In this document: piece after piece, positions 1 through 7,331 of the stretch
Layout of the letters: each line of letters starts with the position of its first letter
Numbering within the stretch: the first letter of the stretch is position 1
Source: JBHJGM01 sp964405825
Lineage (GTDB): Bacteria > Verrucomicrobiota > Verrucomicrobiia > Opitutales > JBHJGM01
Direction of reading: 5' to 3'
NCBI GenBank assembly: GCA_964405825.1
Contig: CAYOPI010000003.1
Coordinates: 33,574 to 97,573, forward strand
DNA length: 64,000 nt
Made by a program: the position numbers and the translations under genes
The notes under the pieces: generated by a model
Seen by the model: only the letters and a program-made list of their open reading frames with translations
Database searches by the model: none
Told to the model about the DNA's origin: nothing

Positions 1-138
1 GTTGAAGCCCGGATCACCGCCGCCGGAACGCGCCGCCAGCGTGATTTCCTTGCTGATGATCGAGAACATCTTGCCGCGCTTGGCGTCCACGGCCGCCTTG
101 TGCCGCTTGATGGTAGCCCATTTGCTGTGTCCGGACAT
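1..138 (-). CDS. yebC: YebC/PmpR-family regulator, N-terminal part (cut by window edge)
   Basis: Only the first 46 codons are present; the gene runs off the left edge. Read on the minus strand from the ATG at 138, the product begins MSGHSKWATIKRHKAA, followed by DAKRGKMF and a GGGDP segment. This is the signature start of the YebC/TACO1 family, cytoplasmic proteins of about 240 residues. Members have been described as DNA-binding transcriptional regulators and, more recently, as helpers of ribosomes on proline stretches. It sits about 100 bp behind yidC on the same strand, so it may be co-transcribed with the rpmH-yidC block. The family call is firm; the role here is only by homology. Confidence 0.9.
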   Translation of the reverse strand, partial: MSGHSKWATIKRHKAAVDAKRGKMFSIISKEITLAARSGGGDPGFN

Positions 139-241
139 GACCTGAAAAAGTGGGTTGGCTGCAAGCGGAAGTACGCTGCCCGTCAGCGACTTCCAGAACA
201 TCCAAGACTGCCCGAAGGAGGCCCCGCTGGCGAGGAAAATC

Positions 242-2233
242 CTACTTGCGGGCCTTGCTGCGCGGACGCTGCGGGCTGCGCGAGCCGCCCCCGGAGCCCT
301 TCTGGCCCCCGCCGCCGCCGGCCTTCGTGCCGCCGCTGCTGCCACCGCCGGAGGAGCCCCCGGCCGCCGCCGCTTCGATGGCCACATCCTGCGGATCCTT
401 CGAGCGGTTCGTCAGCCACTGCTGGAAAATCCCCAGCACATTGCTCACCGTCCAGTACAGCACCAGCCCGCTGGCAAAACTGTACAGAAAGACCAGCAGC
501 ACCAGCGGCATGAACTGGAAGATCGTGCGCTGCAGGTTGTCCGTCGACGGCGTCGGCGTCATGCGCATCTGAAAGAACATCGACAGCGCCATCAGGATCG
601 GCAGCAGGTTGACCGGGAAGCCCCCAATCACAAACAGCTGGTCCTGCGCCGAGAGGTCATCGATCCACAGAAAGCCCGCGTAACGCAGTTCCGAGGCCGT
701 GCGCAGCATGAAGAACAGCCCCAGGAAAATCGGCATCTGCACCAGCAGCGGCAGACAGCCCGCCGCCGGGTTGACCTTGTGCTCCTTGAACAGGCGCATG
801 GTCTCCTTCTGCATCTTCTGCGGATTGTCCTTGTACTTCTCCCGCAGCTCCCGCATCGGCCCGGAAATCTTCTGCATCCGCTTGGCCGATTTTGTCTGCA
901 CCGCCGTCAGCGGCCAGAGGATCGCCTTCACGATGACCGTCAGCAGGATGATCGCCACGCCCCAGTTGCCCACGCCCCACTGCAGACCATTCAAGGCCAG
1001 CAGCAGCGGAATGCTGATCCAGGAGAACCAGCCAAACTGCATCACTTCGTCCTGATCGCCACCCAGTGCGGTCAGGCGCTGATATTCCTTCGGCCCGACG
1101 TAAAAGGCCGCTTCGAGCACCTGCGTCTCGCCCGGCCCCAATTCACCCAGGTCAACCCGCAGGGCCGCCTCCAGACCGGTTGCCTTGCGCCGGTCAAACT
1201 CGTCCGGGTCCAGCAGCAGATCGTCCACGTACAGGCGCGAGCCCACCGTCTCCGGACCCAGCGTCAGAATGCCGGCAAAGAACTGGTTCTTGACCGTGGC
1301 CCAGCGCGTGCCCGGGGTGTTCTCCAGCAGGACCTCCTGGCCCGGGCCCCCGCCAAACAGACCCAGAAAACCGCTGCTGGCAAAAAACTGCGTCACGCTG
1401 AAAAAGGTCGTCTCGTCGCCGTCGTAGACGCCCGCTGCCAGCGCCTCGGCCGCACCCACTCCGGCTGTCGGCGGCAGCGCTCCCAGCCCCAGAAAAAAGT
1501 TCAGCGGCACCACCGTATCTTCCCCACCGGCCCCCGGCTGGTAGGCGAACTCGCTCTTGTGGTTGATGATGTATTCCTCGCTCTCCTTGCCCTCGGGCTG
1601 CAGCGAGTACACCCGGCGGATGATCACCCCATCGGGGTCACGTCGCACAAAGGAAATGGCCAGCTGTTCCTCGTCCAGGGCCTCCAGCTTGAACTGCCGC
1701 AGACGCGTGCCGGGCCGATCCGCGGCACCGCCGGAGGGACGGCTCAGGCCCAGCGCAGGCTTGGCTCCGGGGGGGTTGAAGACCACCGGCACGTCCCCGT
1801 CGATCTCGGTCGGATAGGCCAGCTTGTCGCCTTCGCGGGCCACCAGCGCAACCTGCTCGATCGCCCCGCCGTCGTTCGTAAAAGTCACCTCGATGAAGCC
1901 GTTGCTGAGGGTGACCTTCTCTTCGGGCGGGGCCTCCTCCTCATCCACGCGCGTGCTCCGGCGCACCAGCGAGCCCTCGCCACCGTCCGCCGTCGGCGCG
2001 GGCTCGAGGGCGTCCGCGACCTCGGCCGGCGTCGTCTCCGTGGGCGCCGGCGCGGACCCATCCGAAGAGGCATCCTGCGGCGCTGGCGCAGGTGCAGCCT
2101 CGCCGGTTTCCTCGGTGGGCGCGGGTTCCCGGGCGGTGTCCTCGGGCGCAGGCGCCTCGGGCGCGGTAAACTGCAGCGACAGAAATGCCGCCATCAGCAA
2201 CAGCAGTCCAATGATCAGATTCTTCTTATCCAT
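242..2233 (-). CDS. yidC: Membrane protein insertase YidC
   Basis: 663 residues. YidC inserts proteins into the inner membrane, alone or with SecYEG. An N-terminal membrane anchor (about residues 5-24) is followed by an unusually long acidic Pro/Ala/Glu/Thr linker to about residue 95. Then come the periplasmic beta-sandwich domain and the conserved five-helix insertase domain (about 400-610). The substrate-groove position that is Arg in E. coli (IVRGIMYPL) is Lys436 here (IVKAILWPL), a conservative change. The C terminus is a Gly/Ser-rich, strongly basic tail, which in other species helps ribosome binding. It follows yidD by about 47 bp in the classic rpmH-rnpA-yidD-yidC order. The ATG at 2233 gives a normal membrane anchor. 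Confidence 0.96.
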   Translation of the reverse strand: MDKKNLIIGLLLLMAAFLSLQFTAPEAPAPEDTAREPAPTEETGEAAPAPAPQDASSDGSAPAPTETTPAEVADALEPAPTADGGEGSLVRRSTRVDEEEAPPEEKVTLSNGFIEVTFTNDGGAIEQVALVAREGDKLAYPTEIDGDVPVVFNPPGAKPALGLSRPSGGAADRPGTRLRQFKLEALDEEQLAISFVRRDPDGVIIRRVYSLQPEGKESEEYIINHKSEFAYQPGAGGEDTVVPLNFFLGLGALPPTAGVGAAEALAAGVYDGDETTFFSVTQFFASSGFLGLFGGGPGQEVLLENTPGTRWATVKNQFFAGILTLGPETVGSRLYVDDLLLDPDEFDRRKATGLEAALRVDLGELGPGETQVLEAAFYVGPKEYQRLTALGGDQDEVMQFGWFSWISIPLLLALNGLQWGVGNWGVAIILLTVIVKAILWPLTAVQTKSAKRMQKISGPMRELREKYKDNPQKMQKETMRLFKEHKVNPAAGCLPLLVQMPIFLGLFFMLRTASELRYAGFLWIDDLSAQDQLFVIGGFPVNLLPILMALSMFFQMRMTPTPSTDNLQRTIFQFMPLVLLVFLYSFASGLVLYWTVSNVLGIFQQWLTNRSKDPQDVAIEAAAAGGSSGGGSSGGTKAGGGGGQKGSGGGSRSPQRPRSKARK

Positions 2234-2280
2234 CCGCGTGGGGGCGTCTCAAAAAAGTCAGCTTGGGGGGACGGTGCGCT

Positions 2281-2616
2281 TCAACGCACCGCTTCGGTTG
2301 CCCGACCGCTCGAGGGCCTGGTCGTTCCCGTCGGCGCGGATTCGCCCTTTCCAGGTACCGGATCGTGACCGCCAGGATGAAAGGGGTGGCAGCGCAGAAT
2401 CCGCCGCAGCGACAGCCAGCTGCCCCGCCACGGTCCATGAGACCGCAGACTCTCCAGCGCGTACGCCGAACACGTCGGGTGAAAACGGCAGCCGCAGCTC
2501 GGCCCGAACAGCACGCGCTTCAGCGGTGAAAGCGTGTAGCGATAGACCTGCACCAGCGTTCGCAACAGCCAGACCAGAACGCGTTCAACCGACCGCCAAA
2601 GCAGACCCAAGCTCAC
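2281..2616 (-). CDS. yidD: Membrane protein insertion efficiency factor YidD
   Basis: 111 residues from a GTG at 2616 whose last bases overlap the rnpA stop (GTGA), so the pair is probably translationally coupled. The core LVQVYRYTLSPLKRVLFG, then CGCRFHPTCSAYALESL and the segment ending in RILRCHPFHPGG, is diagnostic of YidD. YidD is a small membrane-associated protein that assists insertion of some inner-membrane proteins. The family is usually 70-90 residues; this copy has an extra polar tail of about 25 residues. A longer reading that starts further upstream is rejected because it would run through rnpA in another frame. Confidence 0.93.
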   Translation of the reverse strand: MSLGLLWRSVERVLVWLLRTLVQVYRYTLSPLKRVLFGPSCGCRFHPTCSAYALESLRSHGPWRGSWLSLRRILRCHPFHPGGHDPVPGKGESAPTGTTRPSSGRATEAVR

Positions 2617-3026
2617 GCCGATCCTCCCGCCTGGGCACCAGGGCCACCGCCCGGACGCCGCGCCCGCTTCATCGCCTTTTCCAAACCGCGCAGGTACGCC
2701 GACTCCAACGTTGCATAAGCCTCGGTCGCCACCGCCGGACGCATGATCACAACCACGTCGGCAGAGGCCGGCAGGACCTCCGGGTGACGCCGGAAAATCT
2801 CGCGAAAACGCCGCTTGGCGCGGTTGCGCACCACCGCGTTGCCCACCTTGCGCGAGGCCACCACGCCCAGCCGCGCGCCTTCGGGGCCATTGCCCTCGCG
2901 CCGCAGCCGCAGCCGTAGAAAAAAGGCGCCGCACTCGGCCCGCGCGCTGCGACCACGCACCGCCGCAAAATCCGCCGGGCGCTTGAGCCGCTGGACCGCA
3001 CTCAAACGCTGCGACACCGTCGCCAT
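2613..3026 (-). CDS. rnpA: Ribonuclease P protein component
   Basis: About 137 residues. This is the small basic protein subunit of RNase P, which trims the 5' leader of precursor tRNAs. The central motif RNRAKRRFREIFR is the family's RNA-binding RNR signature. It is preceded by LGVVASRKVGNAVVRN, also characteristic. The ATG at 3026 (MATVSQRLSAVQRLK) was chosen. An ATG five codons upstream at 3041, with a GAGG about 11 bases before it, is equally possible. The gene lies 45 bp behind rpmH and overlaps yidD, the standard arrangement. Confidence 0.92.
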   Translation of the reverse strand: MATVSQRLSAVQRLKRPADFAAVRGRSARAECGAFFLRLRLRREGNGPEGARLGVVASRKVGNAVVRNRAKRRFREIFRRHPEVLPASADVVVIMRPAVATEAYATLESAYLRGLEKAMKRARRPGGGPGAQAGGSA

Positions 3027-3070
3027 CGTCAATCCCGCCATCCCCGTCACTGCCTCAACCTGCCGGGGAC

Positions 3071-3205
3071 TCAACCGGCCAGGCGCTTGCGCCCCTTGCG
3101 CCGTCGATCGGCCAGCACCTTGCGACCGCCGCGGGTCTGCTTGCGGGCACGAAACCCGCAACGGCGGGCGCGCTTGAGACGGGAGGGTCGGAAGGTCGGC
3201 TGCAT
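3071..3205 (-). CDS. rpmH: 50S ribosomal protein L34
   Basis: A 44-residue, very basic protein that starts MQPTFRPSRLKRARRCGFRA and ends RRRKGRKRLAG, the unmistakable L34 pattern. L34 is a structural protein of the large ribosomal subunit. The gene heads the rpmH-rnpA-yidD-yidC block. In many bacteria dnaA lies divergently next to rpmH; here its upstream neighbour is purC on the same strand, so this is not evidence for a nearby origin of replication. Confidence 0.95.
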   Translation of the reverse strand: MQPTFRPSRLKRARRCGFRARKQTRGGRKVLADRRRKGRKRLAG

Positions 3206-3235
3206 GACGGCTTTTCGGCTTGAATCAAAACGAGC

Positions 3236-3264
3236 AAAAAACCCCGTCCGGCCCCTGCTGTCAA
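3236..3264 (-). promoter_or_regulatory. Possible promoter for rpmH
   Basis: On the minus strand a perfect TTGACA (3264-3259) overlaps the purC stop codon. It is followed after 17 bases by a T-run (3241-3236) in the -10 position, about 30 bp before the rpmH ATG. The -35 and the spacing are good, but the -10 is poor, so this is tentative. Confidence 0.3.
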
Positions 3265-4196
3265 GCCTCCTCGGGTGCGGCCATCAGCCGCCGGCAGGCC
3301 TCCAGATAGCGCTCCTGCGTGCGCTCGACCACCGCCGGCGGCAGGTCCGGTCCGGGCGCGGTCTTGTCCCAGTCCAGACCTTCCAGGTAGTCGCGCACGT
3401 ACTGCTTGTCGAAGGCCGGCTGGGTCCGGCCCGGCGCGTAGCCTTCCCGCGGCCAGTACCGCGATGAATCCGGCGTCAGCACTTCGTCGATCAGGTGAAG
3501 CCGTCCCTCGGCGTCGCGCCCAAACTCAAATTTCGTGTCGGCCAGGATCATCCCCCCGGCCTCCGCGACCTCGCTGCCCATCTGAAAAAGCGCCATCGAC
3601 GCCGCCCGGACCGCCTCAAAGATCTCCTCACCAACGACTTCGCGCGCCTCAGCTTCGGTCAGAGGCAGGTCATGGCCCGCGCTGGCCTTGGTCGTGGGCG
3701 TAAAAAGCGCCTCCGGCAGCCGGGAGGACTCCGCCAACCCCTTTGGCAGCGCGTGCCCCTGCACCGATCCCTCCGCCTGATAGGCTTTCCAGCCGCTGCC
3801 CGCCAGATAACCGCGCACCACCGCCTCCAGCGGCAGTGGCTCCATTCGCCGCACCAGCATCGAGCGCCCCAGCAACGCGCTGCCGCCCACCCGCATCAGC
3901 ACGTCGGCCAAACGGTCCGTGTGGTCTGCCGCCAGATGATGCGGCATCACCGAGCCCGCCCGCTCAAACCACCACAGACTGATTTGCGTCAGGAGCACGC
4001 CCTTGCCCGGAATCCCCGCGGGCAAAATCACGTCAAAAGCCGACAGGCGGTCCGTTGCCACGATCAACAGGTGCTGCCCGTCGCCGGCGTCGAAGATCTC
4101 ACGGACCTTTCCCGAACCCAGGTGCTCCAGTTCCAACGCCGGCCTGCCCGTCAACGCCGGCCCCTGAATGGCTTTCTGCAACGCCTCCATCTGCAT
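3261..4196 (-). CDS. purC: Phosphoribosylaminoimidazole-succinocarboxamide synthase (SAICAR synthase)
   Basis: 311 residues from the ATG at 4196 (MQMEALQKAIQG). SAICAR synthase joins aspartate to CAIR with ATP in purine synthesis. Visible family motifs are GSGKVREIFD near the N terminus, ATDRLSAFDVILP, RGYLAGSGW, DTKFEFG and the DEVLTPDSSR segment. The length matches the longer, yeast ADE1-like form. A second ATG two codons later, or the in-frame codon 12 positions upstream, could also be the start. It is unlinked to purE/purK, which lie at 35.2-36.9 kb. Confidence 0.95.
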   Translation of the reverse strand: MQMEALQKAIQGPALTGRPALELEHLGSGKVREIFDAGDGQHLLIVATDRLSAFDVILPAGIPGKGVLLTQISLWWFERAGSVMPHHLAADHTDRLADVLMRVGGSALLGRSMLVRRMEPLPLEAVVRGYLAGSGWKAYQAEGSVQGHALPKGLAESSRLPEALFTPTTKASAGHDLPLTEAEAREVVGEEIFEAVRAASMALFQMGSEVAEAGGMILADTKFEFGRDAEGRLHLIDEVLTPDSSRYWPREGYAPGRTQPAFDKQYVRDYLEGLDWDKTAPGPDLPPAVVERTQERYLEACRRLMAAPEEA

Positions 4197-4331
4197 CCGC
4201 CCGATTTCGCCCGGCCCGTCCCGCCGGCGCAACCCCTGGCAGGCCCGAATCAGAAATTTCTTGCGCCCGAGGACCTCCGGTGTAGCGTTTCCTCTTTCCT
4301 GAAGGCGGCCTCGGCCGTTGGTTCAGACCAC

Positions 4332-4409
4332 GTCCCCTTCGTCTAGGCAGGTCTAGGACTCTGGATTTTCATTCCAGCAACAGGGGTTCGAATCCCCTAG
4401 GGGACGCCA
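4332..4409 (+). tRNA. tRNA-Glu (anticodon UUC)
   Basis: A complete cloverleaf can be folded. The acceptor stem GTCCCCT pairs with AGGGGAC. The anticodon stem CTGGA/TCCAG encloses the loop TTTTCAT with anticodon TTC, and the T arm AGGGG-TTCGAAT-CCCCT is standard. The discriminator base is G and a CCA end is encoded at 4407-4409. The D arm CGTCTAG...CTAGGAC resembles E. coli tRNA-Glu with a loop longer by two bases. No integrase or duplicated 3' end is seen nearby. Confidence 0.96.
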
Positions 4410-4513
4410 TTTTCACTGCCGGGGCGAGGTCAGAGGCGACGTTTCGGACCTATGTGTTTATGCGCCGGGCAACATCGAGCGGGCTTCATTCGTCAAAGGC
4501 GCGCAGGGCGCTC

Positions 4514-5305
4514 TCACTCGAGCGAGGGCGCTTGCGCCTCCTCGGAGGTGACGAGGGCCCACTCTTCCCGGACGACCGGGCGCAAGACGGTGACCAGATC
4601 CCGGTAGGTCTGGCGGGCCAGGTGGGTGCCGTCCTTGAGGAAGCGCTCGGCTTGAATCCGGCCCTGGTCGTCAAAAACGAGTTGGTTCATCTCGAAGTAG
4701 CGCACGTGAGCGTGCCGGGCGGCAAAGTCTGCCACGAGGGCGTTGACGGTGTCCACCCTGGGCCAGACAGGCTCGCGGCTGGGCGTCCTGGTGATGGAGA
4801 GGTAGATGAAGCGGCACTGCGGGCTGACGCCGCGCACCTGCTGAACGAAGCGCTCAAAGTTCTTCGCGGTCATCTCGGCGGTGGCGCGGTGGACGAGGGT
4901 GTCGTTGCTGCCGCAGAAGAAGACGAGCAGACGCGGTCGATGCTTGAGAGCGAGGTCGTCAAGGAAGTGCAGGGCCTCCCAGGTGCGGGCCCCGCCAAAG
5001 CCGCGGTTGTAGACCGGCAGCGGCGCCATGTCCTCGGCAAGGGTGCGCCACATGCGGATGGTGCTGGAGCCGACAAAGAGGATGCTGCCGGGCGTGGGCG
5101 GCTCGGTGGCGTCGCGCTCGACAAGCTCGGCCATGGAGCGGGCGTTGGACGGCCCGATGGAAAAAGTCTGTCCGTCGATCTCGACCCTGGGCGGTGCGCC
5201 GGCGGCCAAAGGCACCACCAGGCTCAGCAATCCGAGCCAAGCCACAAAGACGGCGGTGGCGCGCATGGTTGGGAGGACAACGCTTTGAGGTCTGAGGGTT
5301 CGCAT
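4514..5305 (-). CDS. Secreted SGNH/GDSL-type hydrolase
   Basis: 263 residues from the ATG at 5305; a second ATG 14 codons later is also plausible. A hydrophobic stretch near residues 18-36 ending in AAG looks like a signal peptide. The SGNH blocks are visible: ILFVGSSTIRMW (nucleophile Ser block, GSS rather than GDS), NRGFGGART (Gly block), FFCGSNDT (GxND block) and KDGTHL (Asp-x-x-His block). Such enzymes hydrolyse esters such as acetyl groups on sugars or lipids; the substrate cannot be told. It stands between the tRNA and a small lipoprotein gene. Fold and secretion are well supported; substrate is unknown. Confidence 0.82.
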   Translation of the reverse strand: MRTLRPQSVVLPTMRATAVFVAWLGLLSLVVPLAAGAPPRVEIDGQTFSIGPSNARSMAELVERDATEPPTPGSILFVGSSTIRMWRTLAEDMAPLPVYNRGFGGARTWEALHFLDDLALKHRPRLLVFFCGSNDTLVHRATAEMTAKNFERFVQQVRGVSPQCRFIYLSITRTPSREPVWPRVDTVNALVADFAARHAHVRYFEMNQLVFDDQGRIQAERFLKDGTHLARQTYRDLVTVLRPVVREEWALVTSEEAQAPSLE

Positions 5306-5567
5306 GGTGCAACAAAGGTACCACACCGACGCCGAGATGGGAAATGATGGGTTGGGCCGGTGGGATGCGTTGGGCAGAAAATGCGCGCGGCTGTTCAGTC
5401 GAAGAAAGAAACTGCACCGGTGCGTTGGCTGCGTTGGGTGGCGCCTGAGGATTGAGCACAAAAGATCGCAAGCGGGCGCAAAAAGGAGAACGAAGCGCGG
5501 CCCGGAATGGAGATCCAGGCGGGTTGCGCCGCCGCTTCTTAGATAGGTTGCTCGCAGTCGGGGCAGG

Positions 5568-5846
5568 TCAGTTGCGGCCGTAGTATTCGTCGAGGACGCG
5601 TTGCTCGTACTTGTGGCCGAGCCAGCGCACCAGTTTGGAATCGTTGCCGGTGGCGCGCACGTTGGCCGCGGGGTCAGGGCCGCGGAGGCTCTGGGCATGT
5701 GAGTTCTGCCGCGCGAAGCAGCTCTGGGCAAAGGTCGAGGGGCGATCGAGCGACGGGCGGCGCTCGAAGTCGTTGAACTGCTCGAAGAGGAGAAAATCGG
5801 AGCCCCGGCCCGCGCAGCCGGAAAGCAGCAGCCCAATCGCAATCAT
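5568..5846 (-). CDS. Small lipoprotein of unknown function
   Basis: 92 residues. The start MIAIGLLLSGCAGRG is a compact lipoprotein signal with the lipobox LLSGC, so the mature protein would be lipidated at Cys11. The rest is polar and charged (DFLLFEQFNDFERRP, HKYEQRVLDEYYGRN) with no recognised domain. About 260 bp without a gene separate it from the SGNH hydrolase downstream. No function can be assigned. Confidence 0.6.
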   Translation of the reverse strand: MIAIGLLLSGCAGRGSDFLLFEQFNDFERRPSLDRPSTFAQSCFARQNSHAQSLRGPDPAANVRATGNDSKLVRWLGHKYEQRVLDEYYGRN

Positions 5847-6036
5847 CCAGACCTAGGACTTCATAGGAATAATGGCACGTTGAGGCACAGAGTCCCTTGC
5901 GGCAACCTGAAAGGCTTTGAGTAGAAGGGGAAGGTTCAGGCATGCGCCGTGGTCGAGCTGGGTGTCCAAAGAAAACGCGGCGTCCGGGGTGGACGCCGCG
6001 CCAGGTGGAAAGGCTGGTGGCGGAAGGTCGGGGGTG

Positions 6037-6657
6037 CTACCGGGCAAGGTCGAGCTTGCGGAGCTTGGGGGCGATGATGTAGCGGCAGTAGCCGTTGTTG
6101 GGGTTGTTGTCGAAGAAGTCCTGATGGTAACCCTCGGCCTCGAAGAAGGTGCCGGCGTCGTTGATCTCGGTGACGATCGGCACGACGAAATCCTTTTGGG
6201 CGAGCGTCTTGGACTTTTCGGCGATTTCGCGCTGCTGGGGCGAATGCACGAAGATGGCCGAGCGGTACTGCGGGCCGACGTCGTTGCCCTGGCGGTTGAG
6301 GGTGGTCGGATCGTGGGCCTGCCAGAAGACGCTGAGGATCTCATCGTAGCTGAGCTGATCGCCGTCGTACTCGATGCGGACGGCTTCGGCGTGACCGGTT
6401 TTCTTGCCGATGACTTGCTCGTAGGTCGGGTTTTCGACGTGTCCGCCGGTGTAGCCGCTGGTGACGGAGTAGACGCCGTCGATGCGCTCGAAGACGGCTT
6501 CGACGCACCAGAAACAGCCCCCGGCAACGGTGGCAACCTGGAGGTTTTCGGGTTTTTCGGTCAGCATCTGTGCAGGTTTGATGGGTTCCTGGGAGCTGAG
6601 GTAAAGCGCTCCGCCAAACAGTCCGGCTGCCACGAGATAGATCAAGGCCTGTCGCAT
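6037..6657 (-). CDS. msrA: Peptide methionine (S)-S-oxide reductase, membrane-anchored or exported
   Basis: 206 residues. MsrA reduces S-methionine sulfoxide in proteins. The active-site motif GGCFWCVEAVFE lies near residue 47. It is followed by SVTSGYTGGH, HAEAVRIEYD, HDPTTLNRQGNDVG and the GYHQDFF segment, all typical. The N terminus MRQALIYLVAAGLFGGALYL is a hydrophobic anchor or signal peptide, so the enzyme probably acts in the periplasm. No MsrB partner is in the window. Confidence 0.94.
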   Translation of the reverse strand: MRQALIYLVAAGLFGGALYLSSQEPIKPAQMLTEKPENLQVATVAGGCFWCVEAVFERIDGVYSVTSGYTGGHVENPTYEQVIGKKTGHAEAVRIEYDGDQLSYDEILSVFWQAHDPTTLNRQGNDVGPQYRSAIFVHSPQQREIAEKSKTLAQKDFVVPIVTEINDAGTFFEAEGYHQDFFDNNPNNGYCRYIIAPKLRKLDLAR

Positions 6658-6738
6658 AAAAATCCTTTGGTACGGGTTGTTGGGCGTAAGAGCAACGCGG
6701 CGGGGGATTTCTTCCCGCGAGGGAGGAAACGGGGTCGA

Positions 6739-7299
6739 TCAGCCCGCGGGGACGCCGCCTTCGAGGGCGAAGCAGCGGCGCTGCAGGTAGCGGGGGCGTT
6801 CGCCGGGGTGGCGGACGGTTTCGAGCAGGACGAAGCTCTCGACGCGGAAGGGGGCGGTGCCGAAGTCCTCGTTTCGCTTGAGGAACTGGCGGGCCTGCTC
6901 AAAGGAGAGGCCGTTGCAGCGGCCGAGGGTGATGTGGGGGTGGAAGGCGCGCTTGCCGGGGTCCAGGCCGAGGTTGAAGAGGTCGCTCTCGAGGCGCTGC
7001 TGCAACTGGAAAAGGACGGGGTGGCCGCTGCCGAGACCGGCCCAGAGGACCTGCGGCGGGCCGCGTTCGGGGAAGCGCCCCACCCCGCTGGGCTCGAGCA
7101 TGAAAGGCGGAAAACGGGCCTGCGCGAAGGCTTTGATGGCGGCCTCCTCGAAACCGGCGCCCGCCTCGCCGATGAACTTGAGGGTAAGGTGGAAGTTGGC
7201 CTCGGGCGTCCAGGAGACGCGCGGGAGCGGCTCGGCGACGGCGGCCAGGGCCTGACGCACGTAGTGCGGCAACTCAATGGCCACGAACAATCGGCGCAC
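6739..7299 (-). CDS. thpR: RNA 2',3'-cyclic phosphodiesterase (2'-5' RNA ligase family)
   Basis: 186 residues from a GTG at 7299. The two HxTx tetrapeptides that define the 2H phosphoesterase fold are visible: HLTLKFIGE in the N-terminal half and HITLGRCNG in the C-terminal half. The start MRRLFVAIELP is also typical of ThpR (LigT). Family members open 2',3'-cyclic phosphates on RNA and can reversibly join 2'-5' tRNA half-molecules; the physiological role is poorly known. The gene starts 32 bp after the end of the phosphohexomutase gene and may be co-transcribed with it. Confidence 0.9.
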   Translation of the reverse strand: MRRLFVAIELPHYVRQALAAVAEPLPRVSWTPEANFHLTLKFIGEAGAGFEEAAIKAFAQARFPPFMLEPSGVGRFPERGPPQVLWAGLGSGHPVLFQLQQRLESDLFNLGLDPGKRAFHPHITLGRCNGLSFEQARQFLKRNEDFGTAPFRVESFVLLETVRHPGERPRYLQRRCFALEGGVPAG

Positions 7300-7331
7300 C
7301 GTCGAATCCCTCCCTGGCGGTTGGCGGGCGG

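Noticed and set aside
155..2368. A 737-codon plus-strand open frame opposite yidC
   Set aside because: Antisense to a complete, conserved gene; its composition (Arg/Gln/His-rich) is that of a shadow frame in high-GC DNA.
4332..4409. tRNA-Glu as an integration site for a genomic island
   Set aside because: No integrase and no duplicate of the tRNA 3' end is visible in the flanks.
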